Assembly (NCBI RefSeq): GCF_016916835.1
Contig: NZ_JAFFIX010000003.1
Coordinates: forward strand, 310,001 to 374,000
From: Actinacidiphila bryophytorum
Lineage (GTDB): Bacteria > Actinomycetota > Actinomycetes > Streptomycetales > Streptomycetaceae
Direction: 5' to 3'
DNA length: 64,000 nt
Part shown: one piece after another, positions 8,808 through 17,051 of the stretch
Position numbering within the stretch: position 1 is the first letter of the stretch
Layout: every line of letters begins with the position of its first letter
The notes under the pieces: generated by a model
What the model was told of the DNA's origin: nothing
The model's input: the letters and a program-made list of their open reading frames with translations, nothing else
The model's database searches: none
Program-made: the position numbers and the translations under genes

Positions 8808-9527
8808 ATGGCGATCCGTGCGGTGCTCTGGGACATCGACGACACGATCTTCGACTACGCGAGTGCCGAGCGCACTGGTATGCGGCACCACCTGGACCAC
8901 GAGGGCCTGCCCGACCGCTGTGACAGCGTCGGTCAGGCCCTCGACCTGTGGCGGGACCTGACCGTCGAGCACTGGCGGCGCTTCGCCGACGGCGAGTGCG
9001 ACTTCGAGGGGCAGCGCAGGGACCGCGTACGGGACTTCCTCGGGCTGCCGCTGACCGACCAGGAGGCGGAGGCCTGGTTCGGCCGCCACATGGTCCACTA
9101 CGAGGCCGCCTGGGCGCTCTTCCCCGACACCCTGCCCGCGCTCGACGGGCTGGCCGACGGCTACCGGCACGCGGTGCTGTCCAACTCCGCCTTCGCCCAC
9201 CAGGACCGCAAGCTGCGCACGCTCGGCGTCAGGGAGCGCTTCGAGGTGCTGCTGTGCGCGGCCGAGCTGGGCGTCTCCAAGCCCGAGGCCGAGGCGTTCC
9301 ACGCCGCCTGCCGCGCGCTGGACCTGGAGCCGCGCGAGGTCGCCTACGTCGGCAACGAGCCGGACATCGACGCCCGTGGCGCGTCGGAGGCGGGGCTGCT
9401 GGGGATCTGGCTCGACCGGCACGGGGTCGGCGGGCGGCCGGAGCTGGCGCGGATCACCGGACTGCACGAGCTGCCCGGGCTGCTGCGCTCCGATACCCGT
9501 TTTGGAGCGGTGTCCCTGATCGGGTAA
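8808..9527 (+). CDS. HAD-superfamily hydrolase
   Basis: 239-aa phosphatase-like HAD protein. Motif I is DIDDT near residues 9-13 (nucleophile and acid/base aspartates), followed by a helical cap (about 17-105), motif II SNSA in AVLSNSAFAHQ, the motif III lysine in GVSKPEAEAF, and motif IV near VAYVGNEPDIDARGA. This matches the HAD-IA/YjjG-like group acting on small phosphate esters such as nucleotides or sugar phosphates. The exact substrate is unknown. The ATG at 8808 is chosen because the family fold starts there and a -10 box lies just upstream. The tRNA promoter overlaps its last codons. Confidence 0.9.
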   Translation: MAIRAVLWDIDDTIFDYASAERTGMRHHLDHEGLPDRCDSVGQALDLWRDLTVEHWRRFADGECDFEGQRRDRVRDFLGLPLTDQEAEAWFGRHMVHYEAAWALFPDTLPALDGLADGYRHAVLSNSAFAHQDRKLRTLGVRERFEVLLCAAELGVSKPEAEAFHAACRALDLEPREVAYVGNEPDIDARGASEAGLLGIWLDRHGVGGRPELARITGLHELPGLLRSDTRFGAVSLIG

Positions 9528-9530
9528 TGT
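9502..9530 (+). promoter_or_regulatory. Promoter of the tRNA-Gln/tRNA-Glu cluster
   Basis: TTGGAG (9502-9507), a 17-nt spacer and TAATGT (9525-9530) form one of the best housekeeping-type promoters in the window. The -10 overlaps the stop codon of the HAD gene. The expected start near 9537 leaves about 74 nt of leader before the first tRNA. Confidence 0.65.
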
Positions 9531-9610
9531 TCTTCCTGCGCCGCCCGAGAGGGCCGAAAGGCCCGGCCGGGAGCGCAAGCCGAACAAGGCCCGCAGGGGT
9601 TGCGTTCTGG

Positions 9611-9682
9611 TGGGGTATGGTGTAATTGGCAACACGGCTGATTCTGGTTCAGTTGTTCTAGGTTCGAGTCCTGGTACCCCAG
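9611..9682 (+). tRNA. tRNA-Gln (anticodon CTG)
   Basis: Cloverleaf with acceptor TGGGGTA pairing TACCCCA, a D-arm with TAATTGGCAA, the anticodon loop TTCTGGT (anticodon CTG at 9644-9646) and a T-arm with GGTTCGAGTCC. The sequence resembles the bacterial tRNA-Gln family, including the U1-A72 type end. CCA is not encoded. First of three tRNAs in a cluster. Confidence 0.95.
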
Positions 9683-9697
9683 CGCATGTCGATGCAA

Positions 9698-9770
9698 GCC
9701 CCCGTTGTGTAGCGGCCTAGCACGCTGCCCTCTCAAGGCAGTAGCGCCGGTTCGAATCCGGTCGGGGGTA
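9698..9770 (+). tRNA. tRNA-Glu (anticodon CTC), copy 1, no encoded CCA
   Basis: Standard cloverleaf, loop CTCTCAA with anticodon CTC at 9732-9734 and T-loop TTCGAAT. The acceptor GCCCCCG pairs with CGGGGGT. The anticodon stem is CTGCC/GGCAG. The 3' end reads ACAG, so CCA must be added after transcription. It begins 15 nt after tRNA-Gln. Confidence 0.95.
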
Positions 9771-9836
9771 CAGATCCTTTCATTCCGTCCCCTCCGGGTC
9801 GCTCCCGGACGTGACGACGCGAGGATCGCCAGGCCC

Positions 9837-9909
9837 GCCCCCGTTGTGTAGCGGCCTAGCACGCCGCCCTCTCAAGGCGGTAGCGCCGGTTCGAATCCGG
9901 TCGGGGGTA
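9837..9909 (+). tRNA. tRNA-Glu (anticodon CTC), copy 2, CCA encoded
   Basis: Nearly identical to the copy 139 nt upstream, differing by a compensated pair in the anticodon stem (CCGCC/GGCGG). The anticodon CTC is at 9871-9873. Unlike copy 1, the discriminator A is followed by CCA at 9910-9912. Confidence 0.95.
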
Positions 9910-9927
9910 CCAGCACCGGGAAAATGT

Positions 9928-9965
9928 GAAGCCCGTCGCAACTGCGGCGGGCTTCGGTGTTTTCC
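9928..9965 (+). terminator. Terminator of the tRNA cluster
   Basis: A 12-bp stem, GAAGCCCGTCGC with GCGGCGGGCTTC (one G-U pair), closes an AACT loop and is followed by GGTGTTTTCC. It lies 16 nt after the CCA of the last tRNA. Confidence 0.75.
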
Positions 9966-10015
9966 CGGGGCACTCCCGGCCCGGCTCATCCGTGCCCGGC
10001 CACGCAGGAAAAACG

Positions 10016-10052
10016 CCCTCCCGGCCCGCGGGGACGGCGCGGGCCGGGAAGG
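10016..10052 (-). terminator. Terminator of ndgR
   Basis: A 15-bp stem with one mismatch (CCCTCCCGGCCCGCG and CGCGGGCCGGGAAGG, 7-nt loop). On the minus strand it is followed by a five-T run, a classic intrinsic terminator just beyond the ndgR stop. Confidence 0.75.
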
Positions 10053-10082
10053 CGGACTGGCCGGCCGGCCCGCGCGCGGCGG

Positions 10083-10799
10083 TCAGCCGGAGCGGCGCAG
10101 CGCCTCGGAGAGCCGTGCGGCGGCGTCCACGACGGCCTGGGCGTGCATACGCCCCGGGTGCCGGGTCAGCCGCTCGATCGGCCCGGACACGGACACCGCG
10201 GCCACCACTCGGTTCGACGGGCCGCGCACCGGCGCCGAGACCGACGCCACACCCGGCTCGCGCTCGCCGATCGACTGCGACCAGCCCCTGCGGCGCACCC
10301 CGGACAGCGCTGTCGCGGTGAAGCGCGCGCCCTGCAGGCCGCGGTGCAGCCGCTCGGGCTCCTCCCAGGCCATCAGCACCTGGGCGGCGGAGCCGGCCTT
10401 CATCGGCAGCGTGGAGCCCACGGGCACGGTGTCCCGCAGTCCGGACAGCCGCTCGGCGGCGGCCACGCAGATCCGCATGTCGCCCTGCCGGCGGTAGAGC
10501 TGGGCGCTCTCACCGGTGATGTCCCGCAGGTGCGTCAGGACAGGACCCGCCGTGGCGAGCAGCCGGTCCTCGCCCGCCGCGGCGGCCAGCTCGGACAGCC
10601 GGGGGCCGAGGATGAAGCGGCCCTGCATGTCGCGGGCCACCATGCGATGGTGTTCGAGCGCGACCGCCAGCCGGTGCGCGGTGGGGCGGGCGAGGCCCGT
10701 GGCGCCGACAAGCCCGGCCAGGGTGGCCGGTCCTGACTCCAGTGCGCTGAGCACCAGAGCAGCCTTGTCGAGAACGCCGACGCCGCTAGAGTTGTCCAT
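10083..10799 (-). CDS. ndgR: NdgR, IclR-family regulator of leucine genes
   Basis: 238-aa IclR-type regulator. The N-terminal winged helix (about 8-65) contains [20 protein letters not shown] as its recognition region; the C-terminal effector domain (about 80-238) carries the conserved [13 protein letters not shown] and VSAPVRG segments. In streptomycetes NdgR/AreB controls leuCD and nitrogen-dependent growth and antibiotic production, and it always lies divergent from leuC as here. The ATG at 10799 is used because it opens the conserved sequence [22 protein letters not shown] box 4 nt upstream suggests leaderless expression, and an inverted repeat overlaps the promoter, which fits autoregulation. 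Confidence 0.96.
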   Translation of the reverse strand: MDNSSGVGVLDKAALVLSALESGPATLAGLVGATGLARPTAHRLAVALEHHRMVARDMQGRFILGPRLSELAAAAGEDRLLATAGPVLTHLRDITGESAQLYRRQGDMRICVAAAERLSGLRDTVPVGSTLPMKAGSAAQVLMAWEEPERLHRGLQGARFTATALSGVRRRGWSQSIGEREPGVASVSAPVRGPSNRVVAAVSVSGPIERLTRHPGRMHAQAVVDAAARLSEALRRSG

Positions 10800-10813
10800 G
10801 CAACGATACTCGC

Positions 10814-10830
10814 GTCTCACACTGTGAAAC
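10814..10830. promoter_or_regulatory. Inverted repeat between ndgR and leuC, putative NdgR operator
   Basis: GTCTCACA-C-TGTGAAAC: 8-nt arms matching at 7 of 8 positions. It lies 15 bp upstream of the ndgR start, just before a TATCGT -10-like box on that strand, and 115 bp before leuC. IclR-type regulators bind such short inverted repeats; the link to NdgR is inferred from position. Confidence 0.55.
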
Positions 10831-10945
10831 GCAAGTTCAATTTTCCCGGGAAGCCGTCAGGCTGGGATGCAGGCGCGGAAGACACGGCGCCGACCACACA
10901 CCGAGTTGGCCCGGGGCGAAGAAGGCCGGGGCCGGAGGGACAGCG

Positions 10946-12370
10946 ATGGGTAGGACACTCGCGGAAAAAGTCTGGGACGACCATGTCGTCCGCCGCGCCG
11001 AAGGCGAGCCCGATCTGCTCTTCATCGATCTCCACCTGCTCCATGAGGTGACCAGCCCCCAGGCGTTCGACGGGCTGCGGATGAACGGCCGGCAGGTGCG
11101 CCGCACCGACCTCACCATCGCGACCGAGGACCACAACACCCCCACCCTCGACATCGACAAGCCGATCGCCGACCCGGTCTCGCGCACGCAGTTGGAGACG
11201 CTGCGCAAGAACTGCGCCGAGTTCGGGGTGCGGCTGCACCCGCTGGGCGACGTCGACCAGGGCGTCGTCCACGTGGTGGGACCGCAGCTGGGCCTGACCC
11301 AGCCGGGCACCACCGTGGTCTGCGGCGACAGCCACACCTCCACCCACGGCGCTTTCGGCGCGCTGGCGTTCGGCATCGGCACCTCGCAGGTCGAGCACGT
11401 GCTGGCCACCCAGACGCTGCCGATGGCCCCCTTCAGGACGATGGCCGTCACCGTCGACGGCGAACTCCCCGAGGGCGTCACCGCCAAGGACCTGATCCTC
11501 GCCGTGATCGCGCAGATCGGCACCGGCGGCGGCCAGGGCTATGTCATCGAATACCGCGGCTCGGCCATCGAGAAGCTGTCGATGGAGTCCCGGATGACCA
11601 TCTGCAACATGTCGATCGAGGCGGGCGCGCGGGCCGGCATGATCGCCCCCGACCAGATCACCTTCGACTACCTCGAAGGGCGCGACCACGCCCCCACCGG
11701 CGCGGACTGGGACGAGGCGCTGGCGTACTGGAAGACGCTGCGCACCGACGAGGACGCGGTCTTCGACCACGAGGTGCGGATCGACGCGGACGCGCTGACG
11801 CCGTTCGTCACCTGGGGCACCAACCCCGGCCAGGGCGCGCCGCTGAGCGCGTCGGTGCCCGACCCGGCGTCCTTCGCCGACCCCGGCGACCGCCTGTCTG
11901 CGGAGAAGGCGCTGGAGTACATGGGCCTGACCGCGGGGCAGCCGCTGCGCGAGGTCGCCGTGGACACCGTCTTCGTCGGCTCCTGCACCAACGGCAGGAT
12001 CGAGGACCTGCGGGCCGCCGCGTCCGTCGTGCAGGGCCGCAAGATCGCCGACGGTGTCCGGATGCTGGTCGTACCGGGCTCCGTACGGGTCGCGCTGCAG
12101 GCCGTCGACGAGGGCCTGGACAAGGTGTTCACCGCGGCGGGCGCCGAATGGCGGCACGCGGGTTGCTCGATGTGCCTGGGTATGAACCCCGACCAACTGG
12201 CGCCCGGTGAGCGCTCCGCGTCCACCTCCAACCGCAACTTCGAAGGACGGCAGGGCAAGGGCGGCCGTACGCATCTGGTCTCGCCGCAGGTGGCCGCCGC
12301 GACCGCGGTGCTCGGCCGCCTCGCCTCGCCCGCCGACCTGTCCGACGCCCCTGTCCTGACGGAGGTCTGA
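10946..12370 (+). CDS. leuC: 3-isopropylmalate dehydratase large subunit
   Basis: 474-aa aconitase-family subunit that, with LeuD, isomerises 2-isopropylmalate to 3-isopropylmalate in leucine synthesis. The [4Fe-4S] cysteines are visible in [12 protein letters not shown] context upstream, VGSCTNGR near 350 and [12 protein letters not shown] near 407-418. Full family length. The ATG at 10946 is preceded by GGAGG at a suitable distance. leuD follows after 5 nt, so the two subunits are made from one mRNA, divergent from ndgR. Confidence 0.98.
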   Translation: MGRTLAEKVWDDHVVRRAEGEPDLLFIDLHLLHEVTSPQAFDGLRMNGRQVRRTDLTIATEDHNTPTLDIDKPIADPVSRTQLETLRKNCAEFGVRLHPLGDVDQGVVHVVGPQLGLTQPGTTVVCGDSHTSTHGAFGALAFGIGTSQVEHVLATQTLPMAPFRTMAVTVDGELPEGVTAKDLILAVIAQIGTGGGQGYVIEYRGSAIEKLSMESRMTICNMSIEAGARAGMIAPDQITFDYLEGRDHAPTGADWDEALAYWKTLRTDEDAVFDHEVRIDADALTPFVTWGTNPGQGAPLSASVPDPASFADPGDRLSAEKALEYMGLTAGQPLREVAVDTVFVGSCTNGRIEDLRAAASVVQGRKIADGVRMLVVPGSVRVALQAVDEGLDKVFTAAGAEWRHAGCSMCLGMNPDQLAPGERSASTSNRNFEGRQGKGGRTHLVSPQVAAATAVLGRLASPADLSDAPVLTEV

Positions 12371-12375
12371 GCCCG

Positions 12376-12969
12376 ATGGAAGCCTTCACCACCCACACCG
12401 GCCGGGCCGTGCCGCTGCGCCGCGGCAATGTCGACACCGACCAGATCATCCCCGCGCACTGGCTCAAGAAGGTCACCCGCAACGGCTTCGAGGACGGCCT
12501 GTTCGAGGCCTGGCGCAAGGACGAGTCCTTCGTGCTCAACGCCCCCGAGCGCAAGGGCGCGACCGTGCTGGTCGCGGGACCCGACTTCGGCACCGGCTCC
12601 TCGCGCGAGCACGCCGTGTGGGCACTGCAGAACTACGGCTTCAAGACCGTGCTCTCGTCCCGCTTCGCGGACATCTTCCGCGGCAACTCGCTCAAGAACG
12701 GCCTGCTCACCGTGGTCCTCCCGCAGGAGGTCATCGAGCAGCTGTGGAAGCTGACCGAGGCCGACCCGACCGCCGAGGTCACCGTCGACCTGGTGGCCCG
12801 CGAGGTGCGCGCCGAGGGCGTGACCGCCCCCTTCGAGCTGGACGACAACGCCCGCTGGCGACTGCTCGAAGGGCTCGACGACATCAGCCTGACGCTCGGC
12901 AACGAGGCGGACATCGCCGCGTTCGAGAGCCGCCGGCCCTCCCACAAGCCGAGCACCGTCAGGGCCTGA
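12376..12969 (+). CDS. leuD: 3-isopropylmalate dehydratase small subunit
   Basis: 197-aa swivel-domain subunit completing the LeuCD enzyme. It shows the family landmarks [12 protein letters not shown] near 16-27, [17 protein letters not shown] near 72-88 and [16 protein letters not shown] near 96-111. Length is normal. It begins 5 nt after leuC and ends 31 nt before a strong terminator, so the operon is bicistronic. Confidence 0.98.
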   Translation: MEAFTTHTGRAVPLRRGNVDTDQIIPAHWLKKVTRNGFEDGLFEAWRKDESFVLNAPERKGATVLVAGPDFGTGSSREHAVWALQNYGFKTVLSSRFADIFRGNSLKNGLLTVVLPQEVIEQLWKLTEADPTAEVTVDLVAREVRAEGVTAPFELDDNARWRLLEGLDDISLTLGNEADIAAFESRRPSHKPSTVRA

Positions 12970-13000
12970 CACCGCTCCCGCCGGCTCCCGTCGGCCGCAG

Positions 13001-13033
13001 AACGCCCCCCGCGACCTCGCGGGGGGCGTTTTC
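13001..13033 (+). terminator. Terminator of leuCD
   Basis: Perfect 14-bp inverted repeat (AACGCCCCCCGCGA / TCGCGGGGGGCGTT) with a very short loop, followed by TTTTC. It is the strongest intrinsic terminator in this part of the window. Confidence 0.85.
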
Positions 13034-13178
13034 GTGTGCCCGGAAGGGGTGCGGGGCATGATCGACAGTGCCGGCCGCAAGGCCCCGCGGGCCGTCCAAA
13101 AGTCCGATGGAAGGACCCCGGAACACCCGGTTGGCCCTGTCACTGCTGACAACTCGCCGCAGATGGCACAATCGACGC

Positions 13179-13403
13179 ATGGAACGCGACGGCCAACTCC
13201 GCCTCTACGGGGTTCTCGCCGCGCGCCTGAAGCACGCGCACACACGGGTGGTCAACGCCGAAGTCCCTGATGAGACCAGGCGGGAGTTGACCCGAAGGCT
13301 CCTGGCGGTGACCGCCGCGGCGAAGCACGATCTCGCCGACGCGGCACGGCGTCTGGACGTGTTGGAGGCCGAGTTGGACGAGCTCGGAATCCCCGATCGC
13401 TGA
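13179..13403 (+). CDS. 74-aa conserved hypothetical protein
   Basis: Small soluble, strongly helical and charged protein (MERDGQLRLYGVLAARLKHA at the start, a C-terminal heptad-like run LDVLEAELDELGI). No catalytic motif, signal or membrane segment. Codon use is typical of the genome. The ATG at 13179 has no ribosome site, but CTGACA (13146) and ACAAT (about 13168) lie at promoter-like distance and would give a leaderless mRNA. It sits between leuD and hupS, as a small gene does in other streptomycetes. Function unknown; a short coiled-coil adaptor is the most that can be said. Confidence 0.75.
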   Translation: MERDGQLRLYGVLAARLKHAHTRVVNAEVPDETRRELTRRLLAVTAAAKHDLADAARRLDVLEAELDELGIPDR

Positions 13404-13457
13404 TCACGCAGCCCCCCGAGTTCGTTGCGGCACAAGGGTGATTCGCCCGTTTCGTAT

Positions 13458-13486
13458 TTGATTTGCGGTATATATCCGCCTAGCGT
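13458..13486 (+). promoter_or_regulatory. hupS promoter with internal inverted repeat
   Basis: TTGATT (13458-13463), 17-nt spacer, TAGCGT (13481-13486); expected start near 13493, about 43 nt before hupS. The spacer contains GCGG-N7-CCGC around a TATATAT core (13465-13479), unusually AT-rich for this genome and a plausible regulator site. Confidence 0.6.
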
Positions 13487-13535
13487 GCGAAAAGGCCCGC
13501 ACTCATTCGCCGGGCAAGTTTCCGAAGGGGAAGAC

Positions 13536-14144
13536 GTGAACAAGGCGCAGCTCGTAGAAGCGATTGCCGACAAGGTAGGCGGCCGGCAGGCCGCCGCGGA
13601 CGCGGTTGACGCGGTTCTCGACGCGATCGTCCGCGCGGTGGTCTCCGGCGACCGGGTCTCGGTCACCGGGTTCGGTTCGTTCGAGAAGGTCGAACGCCCG
13701 GCCCGCTACGCTCGCAACCCCCAGACCGGGGAGCGGGTCAGGGTCAAGAAGACCTCCGTGCCGCGGTTCCGCGCAGGGCAGGGCTTCAAGGACCTGGTCA
13801 GCGGGGCCAAGAAGCTCCCGCGCGGCGGCGAGGTCGCGGTCAAGAAGGCCCCCAAGGGCAGCCTGACCGGTGGTGCTTCCAGCACCGCGCGGACCACCAC
13901 GAAGAAGGCCGCCGCCAAGAAGGCCACCACCGCCCGCAAGACCGCGGCGAAGAAGACCACGGCGGCCAAGAAGACCGCCGCCAAGAAGACCACCGCGGCC
14001 AAGAAGACCGCCACGAAGAAGGCGGCCGCGGCCAAGAAGACCGCGGCCAAGAAGGCGCCGGCCAAGAAGGCCACCGCCAAGAAGACGCCGGGCAAGAAGA
14101 CCTCGGCGCGCAAGACCACCGCCAAGCGGGCTGCCGCCAGGTAG
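13536..14144 (+). CDS. hupS: HupS, HU-family nucleoid protein with Lys/Ala-rich tail
   Basis: 202-aa two-domain HU protein. Residues 1-94 are a standard HU fold (MNKAQLVEAIADK; SVTGFGSFEK; the DNA-arm region RNPQTGERV). The rest is a basic tail of repeated KKTTAAKKTAAKK-type units resembling linker histone H1, found in the sporulation-associated HU of Streptomyces and in mycobacterial HupB. It binds and compacts DNA. The GTG at 13536 is preceded by AAGGGGA. A terminator follows the gene, so it is monocistronic. Confidence 0.96.
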   Translation: MNKAQLVEAIADKVGGRQAAADAVDAVLDAIVRAVVSGDRVSVTGFGSFEKVERPARYARNPQTGERVRVKKTSVPRFRAGQGFKDLVSGAKKLPRGGEVAVKKAPKGSLTGGASSTARTTTKKAAAKKATTARKTAAKKTTAAKKTAAKKTTAAKKTATKKAAAAKKTAAKKAPAKKATAKKTPGKKTSARKTTAKRAAAR

Positions 14145-14172
14145 CACTCCGGCGCCGCCGGACGACCGCGAC

Positions 14173-14205
14173 GGGCCGGGCACCCCGCAAGGGGTGGCCC
14201 GGCCC
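14173..14205 (+). terminator. Terminator of hupS
   Basis: GGGCCGGGCACCCC pairs with GGGGTGGCCCGGCCC (one bulge) around a GCAA tetraloop, 28 nt after the hupS stop. No T-run. Confidence 0.65.
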
Positions 14206-14331
14206 GCGCCGTTCTCCCGCTGCGTGCCTGCCCGGTCCCGGCCCGCCTTACGCGCCCGCTTTCGGCCTGCCTTGCGCGGCCGTTTCGGCTCTGCCTGGTG
14301 CCGTCGCCTCCGTGCTGCCCTGTGCCCCGCC

Positions 14332-14550
14332 TTACGCGCCCGGGTCGGGATACGTCTGCAGCGTCACGAAGACCACCCGCCGCGCGTCCCCTTCGCCCTC
14401 GGTGCGGATCCGCACCCGCTGGCCGGGCCGCAGCAGCCGCAGGCCGCCCGCGTCGAAGGCCGCCGCGTCGAACGCCACCGGCGTCCCGTCGTCCAGCAGC
14501 ACACTGCCCGCCCGGGTGCCGGGGTCAAAGGTGAACGCCGTCGCTTGCAT
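14332..14550 (-). CDS. 72-aa conserved protein, cold-shock-like beta fold suggested
   Basis: Small protein with alternating strand-forming segments: FTFDPGTRAGSVLLDDG, AFDAAAFDAGGLRLLRPGQ, VRIRTEGEGDARRVVFVTLQT. This pattern resembles cold-shock or S1-type OB folds (a G-x-V-x-x-D-D-G turn and a late GQRVRI strand), but the RNP1 aromatic motif is missing. It starts 14 nt after cofC on the same strand, so the two are probably cotranscribed. No function assigned. Confidence 0.75.
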   Translation of the reverse strand: MQATAFTFDPGTRAGSVLLDDGTPVAFDAAAFDAGGLRLLRPGQRVRIRTEGEGDARRVVFVTLQTYPDPGA

Positions 14551-14563
14551 GGCCCCAGCCTAG

Positions 14564-15205
14564 TCAGGCGGTGCGGGCCGGGAAGAGCAGCGCGGTGCGC
14601 GGTCCCAGGCCCAGTGCGCGGGCCGCCTCCAGGTCGGCGGCGGTGTCCACGTCCTGCCGCACCGAGGGCACCCCCGGCAGTGTGATCTCGCGCGCGCCGG
14701 AGGCGAGGTGGCGCTCCCGTGAGGCGCCGCCGAAGCCGGGGGAGAGGGCGACACCGGGCGACGCGGTGAGCAACGTTGTCCCCGGACCCGCCGTATCGGC
14801 CAGGAACGCCCGCCCCGGCAGCCGCGCGGCCTCCCTGAGCACCTCACCCAGCTCGGCGGCCCGCAAGGCCGGGAGATCGCCGTTCAGCGCTCCGACCGCC
14901 GCCGACGGGCGCCGCTGCCGTACGAGACCCGCCCCGTACCGCAGTGCCGCGTTCAGCCCGGCCGCCGGGACGTCGGGCACCACGAGCGCCCCGAGCCCGG
15001 CCACTTCCGCGCCCGCCGTCGGGTCGTCGGTGACCACCGTGACGTCCGCCACCTCCGCGCACTCCAGCACCGCGCCCACCGTGTCCAGCGCGAAAGCCAG
15101 CGCCAGCGCGGGCCGTACCGCCCCCGCCGCCCCCGCCAGCCTGCTCTTGGCCACGGCAAGCGGCTTGAGCGGCACCACGAGCGACCACATCCCCGTCACA
15201 TCCAC
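14564..15205 (-). CDS. cofC: 2-phospho-L-lactate guanylyltransferase (coenzyme F420 synthesis)
   Basis: 213-aa nucleotidyltransferase of the CofC/FbiD family, which activates phospholactate (or phosphoenolpyruvate in some bacteria) with GTP as the first step towards the F420 side chain. The N-terminal VVPLKPLAVAKSRL motif (about 10-23) binds the nucleotide; NGDLPAL near 107-113 supplies the metal-binding Asp; SPGFGGASRERH near 155-166 is the substrate loop. Which acceptor it prefers cannot be told. The start is either GTG 15205 or ATG 15190. Divergent from plsC. Confidence 0.9.
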   Translation of the reverse strand: MDVTGMWSLVVPLKPLAVAKSRLAGAAGAVRPALALAFALDTVGAVLECAEVADVTVVTDDPTAGAEVAGLGALVVPDVPAAGLNAALRYGAGLVRQRRPSAAVGALNGDLPALRAAELGEVLREAARLPGRAFLADTAGPGTTLLTASPGVALSPGFGGASRERHLASGAREITLPGVPSVRQDVDTAADLEAARALGLGPRTALLFPARTA

Positions 15206-15318
15206 CCCACCATTGTCACCGAGTGTCAGAGGTGCCCCCCGGCGGCCCGAGACCTGGCGTTAGTCTCTGGTAGCCGCGATGCTGAGCGGCAGCGCCATCG
15301 CAACGTAGAGGAGTCCGG

Positions 15319-16041
15319 GTGTCCCGCCGCAGAATCGGTTTCTGGTACCGCCTGGCGGCCGTCATCGCGAAACCGCCGCTCATTGTGCTGTTCAAGCGGG
15401 ATTGGCGCGGAATGGAGCACATTCCGGCCGACGAAGGATTCATCACGGCGGTGAACCACAACTCGTACCTCGACCCGCTGTCGTACGCGCATTTCCAGTA
15501 CAACACCGGACGGGTGCCGCGCTTCCTGGCCAAGGCCGCCCTGTTCAAGCCGTTCTTCGTCGGCACAGTGCTGCGCGGTACCGGCCAGATCCCGGTCTTC
15601 CGGGAGTCCACCGACGCCGCCAACGCCTTCCGCGCCGCGGTCACCGCGATCGAGTCGGGCGAGTGCGTGGCCTTCTACCCCGAGGGCACCCTCACCCGCG
15701 ACCCCGACATGTGGCCGATGGTCTCCAAGACCGGCGTCGCCCGCGTCGCCCTGCTCACCAAGGCCCCCGTCATCCCGGTCGCCCAGTGGGGCGCCAACGA
15801 GGCCATGCCGCCGTACGCGAAGGAGAAGAAGTTCCGCTTCTTCCCCCGCAAGACGCTGCGCGTCGTCGCAGGACCGCCCGTCGACCTGGACGCCTACTAC
15901 GGCCTGGAGCCCACCGCCGAGACGCTGCGCGCTGTCACCGAGACCATCATGCGCGCCGTCACCGAGCTGCTCGCGGAACTGCGCGGCGAACCGGCCCCCG
16001 AGGGGCTCTTCGACCCGCGCAAGGCACGGGAGGGCAAGTGA
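15319..16041 (+). CDS. plsC: 1-acylglycerol-3-phosphate acyltransferase (PlsC family)
   Basis: 240-aa membrane-associated acyltransferase that makes phosphatidic acid. The NHNSYLDP block near 46-53 is the H-x4-D catalytic motif and FYPEGT near 117-122 is the glycerophosphate-binding motif. The N-terminus (RIGFWYRLAAVIAKPPLIVLF) is the likely membrane anchor. GTG start with AGGAG upstream. The stop overlaps the gpsA start (GTGA), linking it to the enzyme that makes its glycerol-3-phosphate precursor. Substrate choice among lysophospholipids is not proven. Confidence 0.92.
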   Translation: MSRRRIGFWYRLAAVIAKPPLIVLFKRDWRGMEHIPADEGFITAVNHNSYLDPLSYAHFQYNTGRVPRFLAKAALFKPFFVGTVLRGTGQIPVFRESTDAANAFRAAVTAIESGECVAFYPEGTLTRDPDMWPMVSKTGVARVALLTKAPVIPVAQWGANEAMPPYAKEKKFRFFPRKTLRVVAGPPVDLDAYYGLEPTAETLRAVTETIMRAVTELLAELRGEPAPEGLFDPRKAREGK

Positions 16042-17039
16042 CGGTGCGCTGCGCGGTCTACGGCACGGGGTCGTGGGGCACCGCCTTCTCCATGGTGCTC
16101 GCCGACGCCGGGTGCCAGGTGTCGCTGTGGGGGCGCAGGCCCGCCCTCGTCGACGCCATCAACACCACCCGGCACAACCCGGAGTACTTCCCCGAGCTGG
16201 AACTGCCCGCCGCCGTCACCGCCACCGCCGACGCGGCGCAGGCCGCGCACGACGCCGAGTTGGTCTTCCTCACCGTGCCCTCCCAGACGCTGCGCGGCAA
16301 CCTCGCCGAGTGGGCGCCGCTGCTGCGCGGCGACGCGGTGCTGGTCAGCCTGATGAAGGGCGTCGAGCTGGGCACCGCCAAGCGGATGAGCGAGGTCATC
16401 GAGGAGGTCGCCAAGACCGGACCCGACCGGGTCGCGGTCCTGTCGGGGCCCAACCTGGCGCCCGAGATCGCCGAACGGCAGCCCGCCGCGTCCGTCGTCG
16501 CCTGCCGGGACGACGCGGTGGCCCGCCGCATCCAGGCCGCCTGCCACACCGCGTACTTCCGCCCGTACACCAACACCGACGTGGTCGGCTGCGAACTCGG
16601 CGGCGCGGTCAAGAACGTGATCGGGCTCGCCGTCGGCATCGCCGACGGCATGGGGCTCGGCGACAACACCAAGGCGTCGCTGATCACCCGCGGCCTGGCC
16701 GAGACCACCAGGCTGGGCATGGCGATGGGCGCCGACGCACTCACCTTCGCGGGCCTGGCCGGCATGGGCGACCTGGTCGCCACCTGCTCCTCGCCGCTGT
16801 CCCGCAACCACACCTTCGGCACCAACCTCGGCCGCGGCATGAGCCTGGCCGAGACCATCGCGGTCACCCGGCGGACCGCGGAGGGCGTCAAGTCCTGCGA
16901 GTCGGTGGCCGATCTCGCCCGCCGCCACGGCGTGGACATGCCGATCACGGAGACCGTGGTCGATATCGTGCACAACGGAAAGCCGCCGGTCGTGGCCGTG
17001 CGGGAGTTGATGTCACGGTCCGCGAAGTCCGAAAGGTAA
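16038..17039 (+). CDS. gpsA: Glycerol-3-phosphate dehydrogenase [NAD(P)+]
   Basis: 333-aa cytosolic enzyme reducing dihydroxyacetone phosphate to sn-glycerol-3-phosphate for phospholipids. Rossmann motif YGTGSWGTAFS at 8-18; LSGPNLAPEIA near 138-148; the catalytic Lys lies in GGAVKNVIGLAVG near 192-204; NTKASLITRGLAE follows. The GTG start overlaps the plsC stop by 4 nt. ddlA begins 12 nt after it, so plsC-gpsA-ddlA is a tight run for membrane and wall precursors. Confidence 0.97.
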   Translation: MTVRCAVYGTGSWGTAFSMVLADAGCQVSLWGRRPALVDAINTTRHNPEYFPELELPAAVTATADAAQAAHDAELVFLTVPSQTLRGNLAEWAPLLRGDAVLVSLMKGVELGTAKRMSEVIEEVAKTGPDRVAVLSGPNLAPEIAERQPAASVVACRDDAVARRIQAACHTAYFRPYTNTDVVGCELGGAVKNVIGLAVGIADGMGLGDNTKASLITRGLAETTRLGMAMGADALTFAGLAGMGDLVATCSSPLSRNHTFGTNLGRGMSLAETIAVTRRTAEGVKSCESVADLARRHGVDMPITETVVDIVHNGKPPVVAVRELMSRSAKSER

Positions 17040-17051
17040 GGTCAACGCGTC

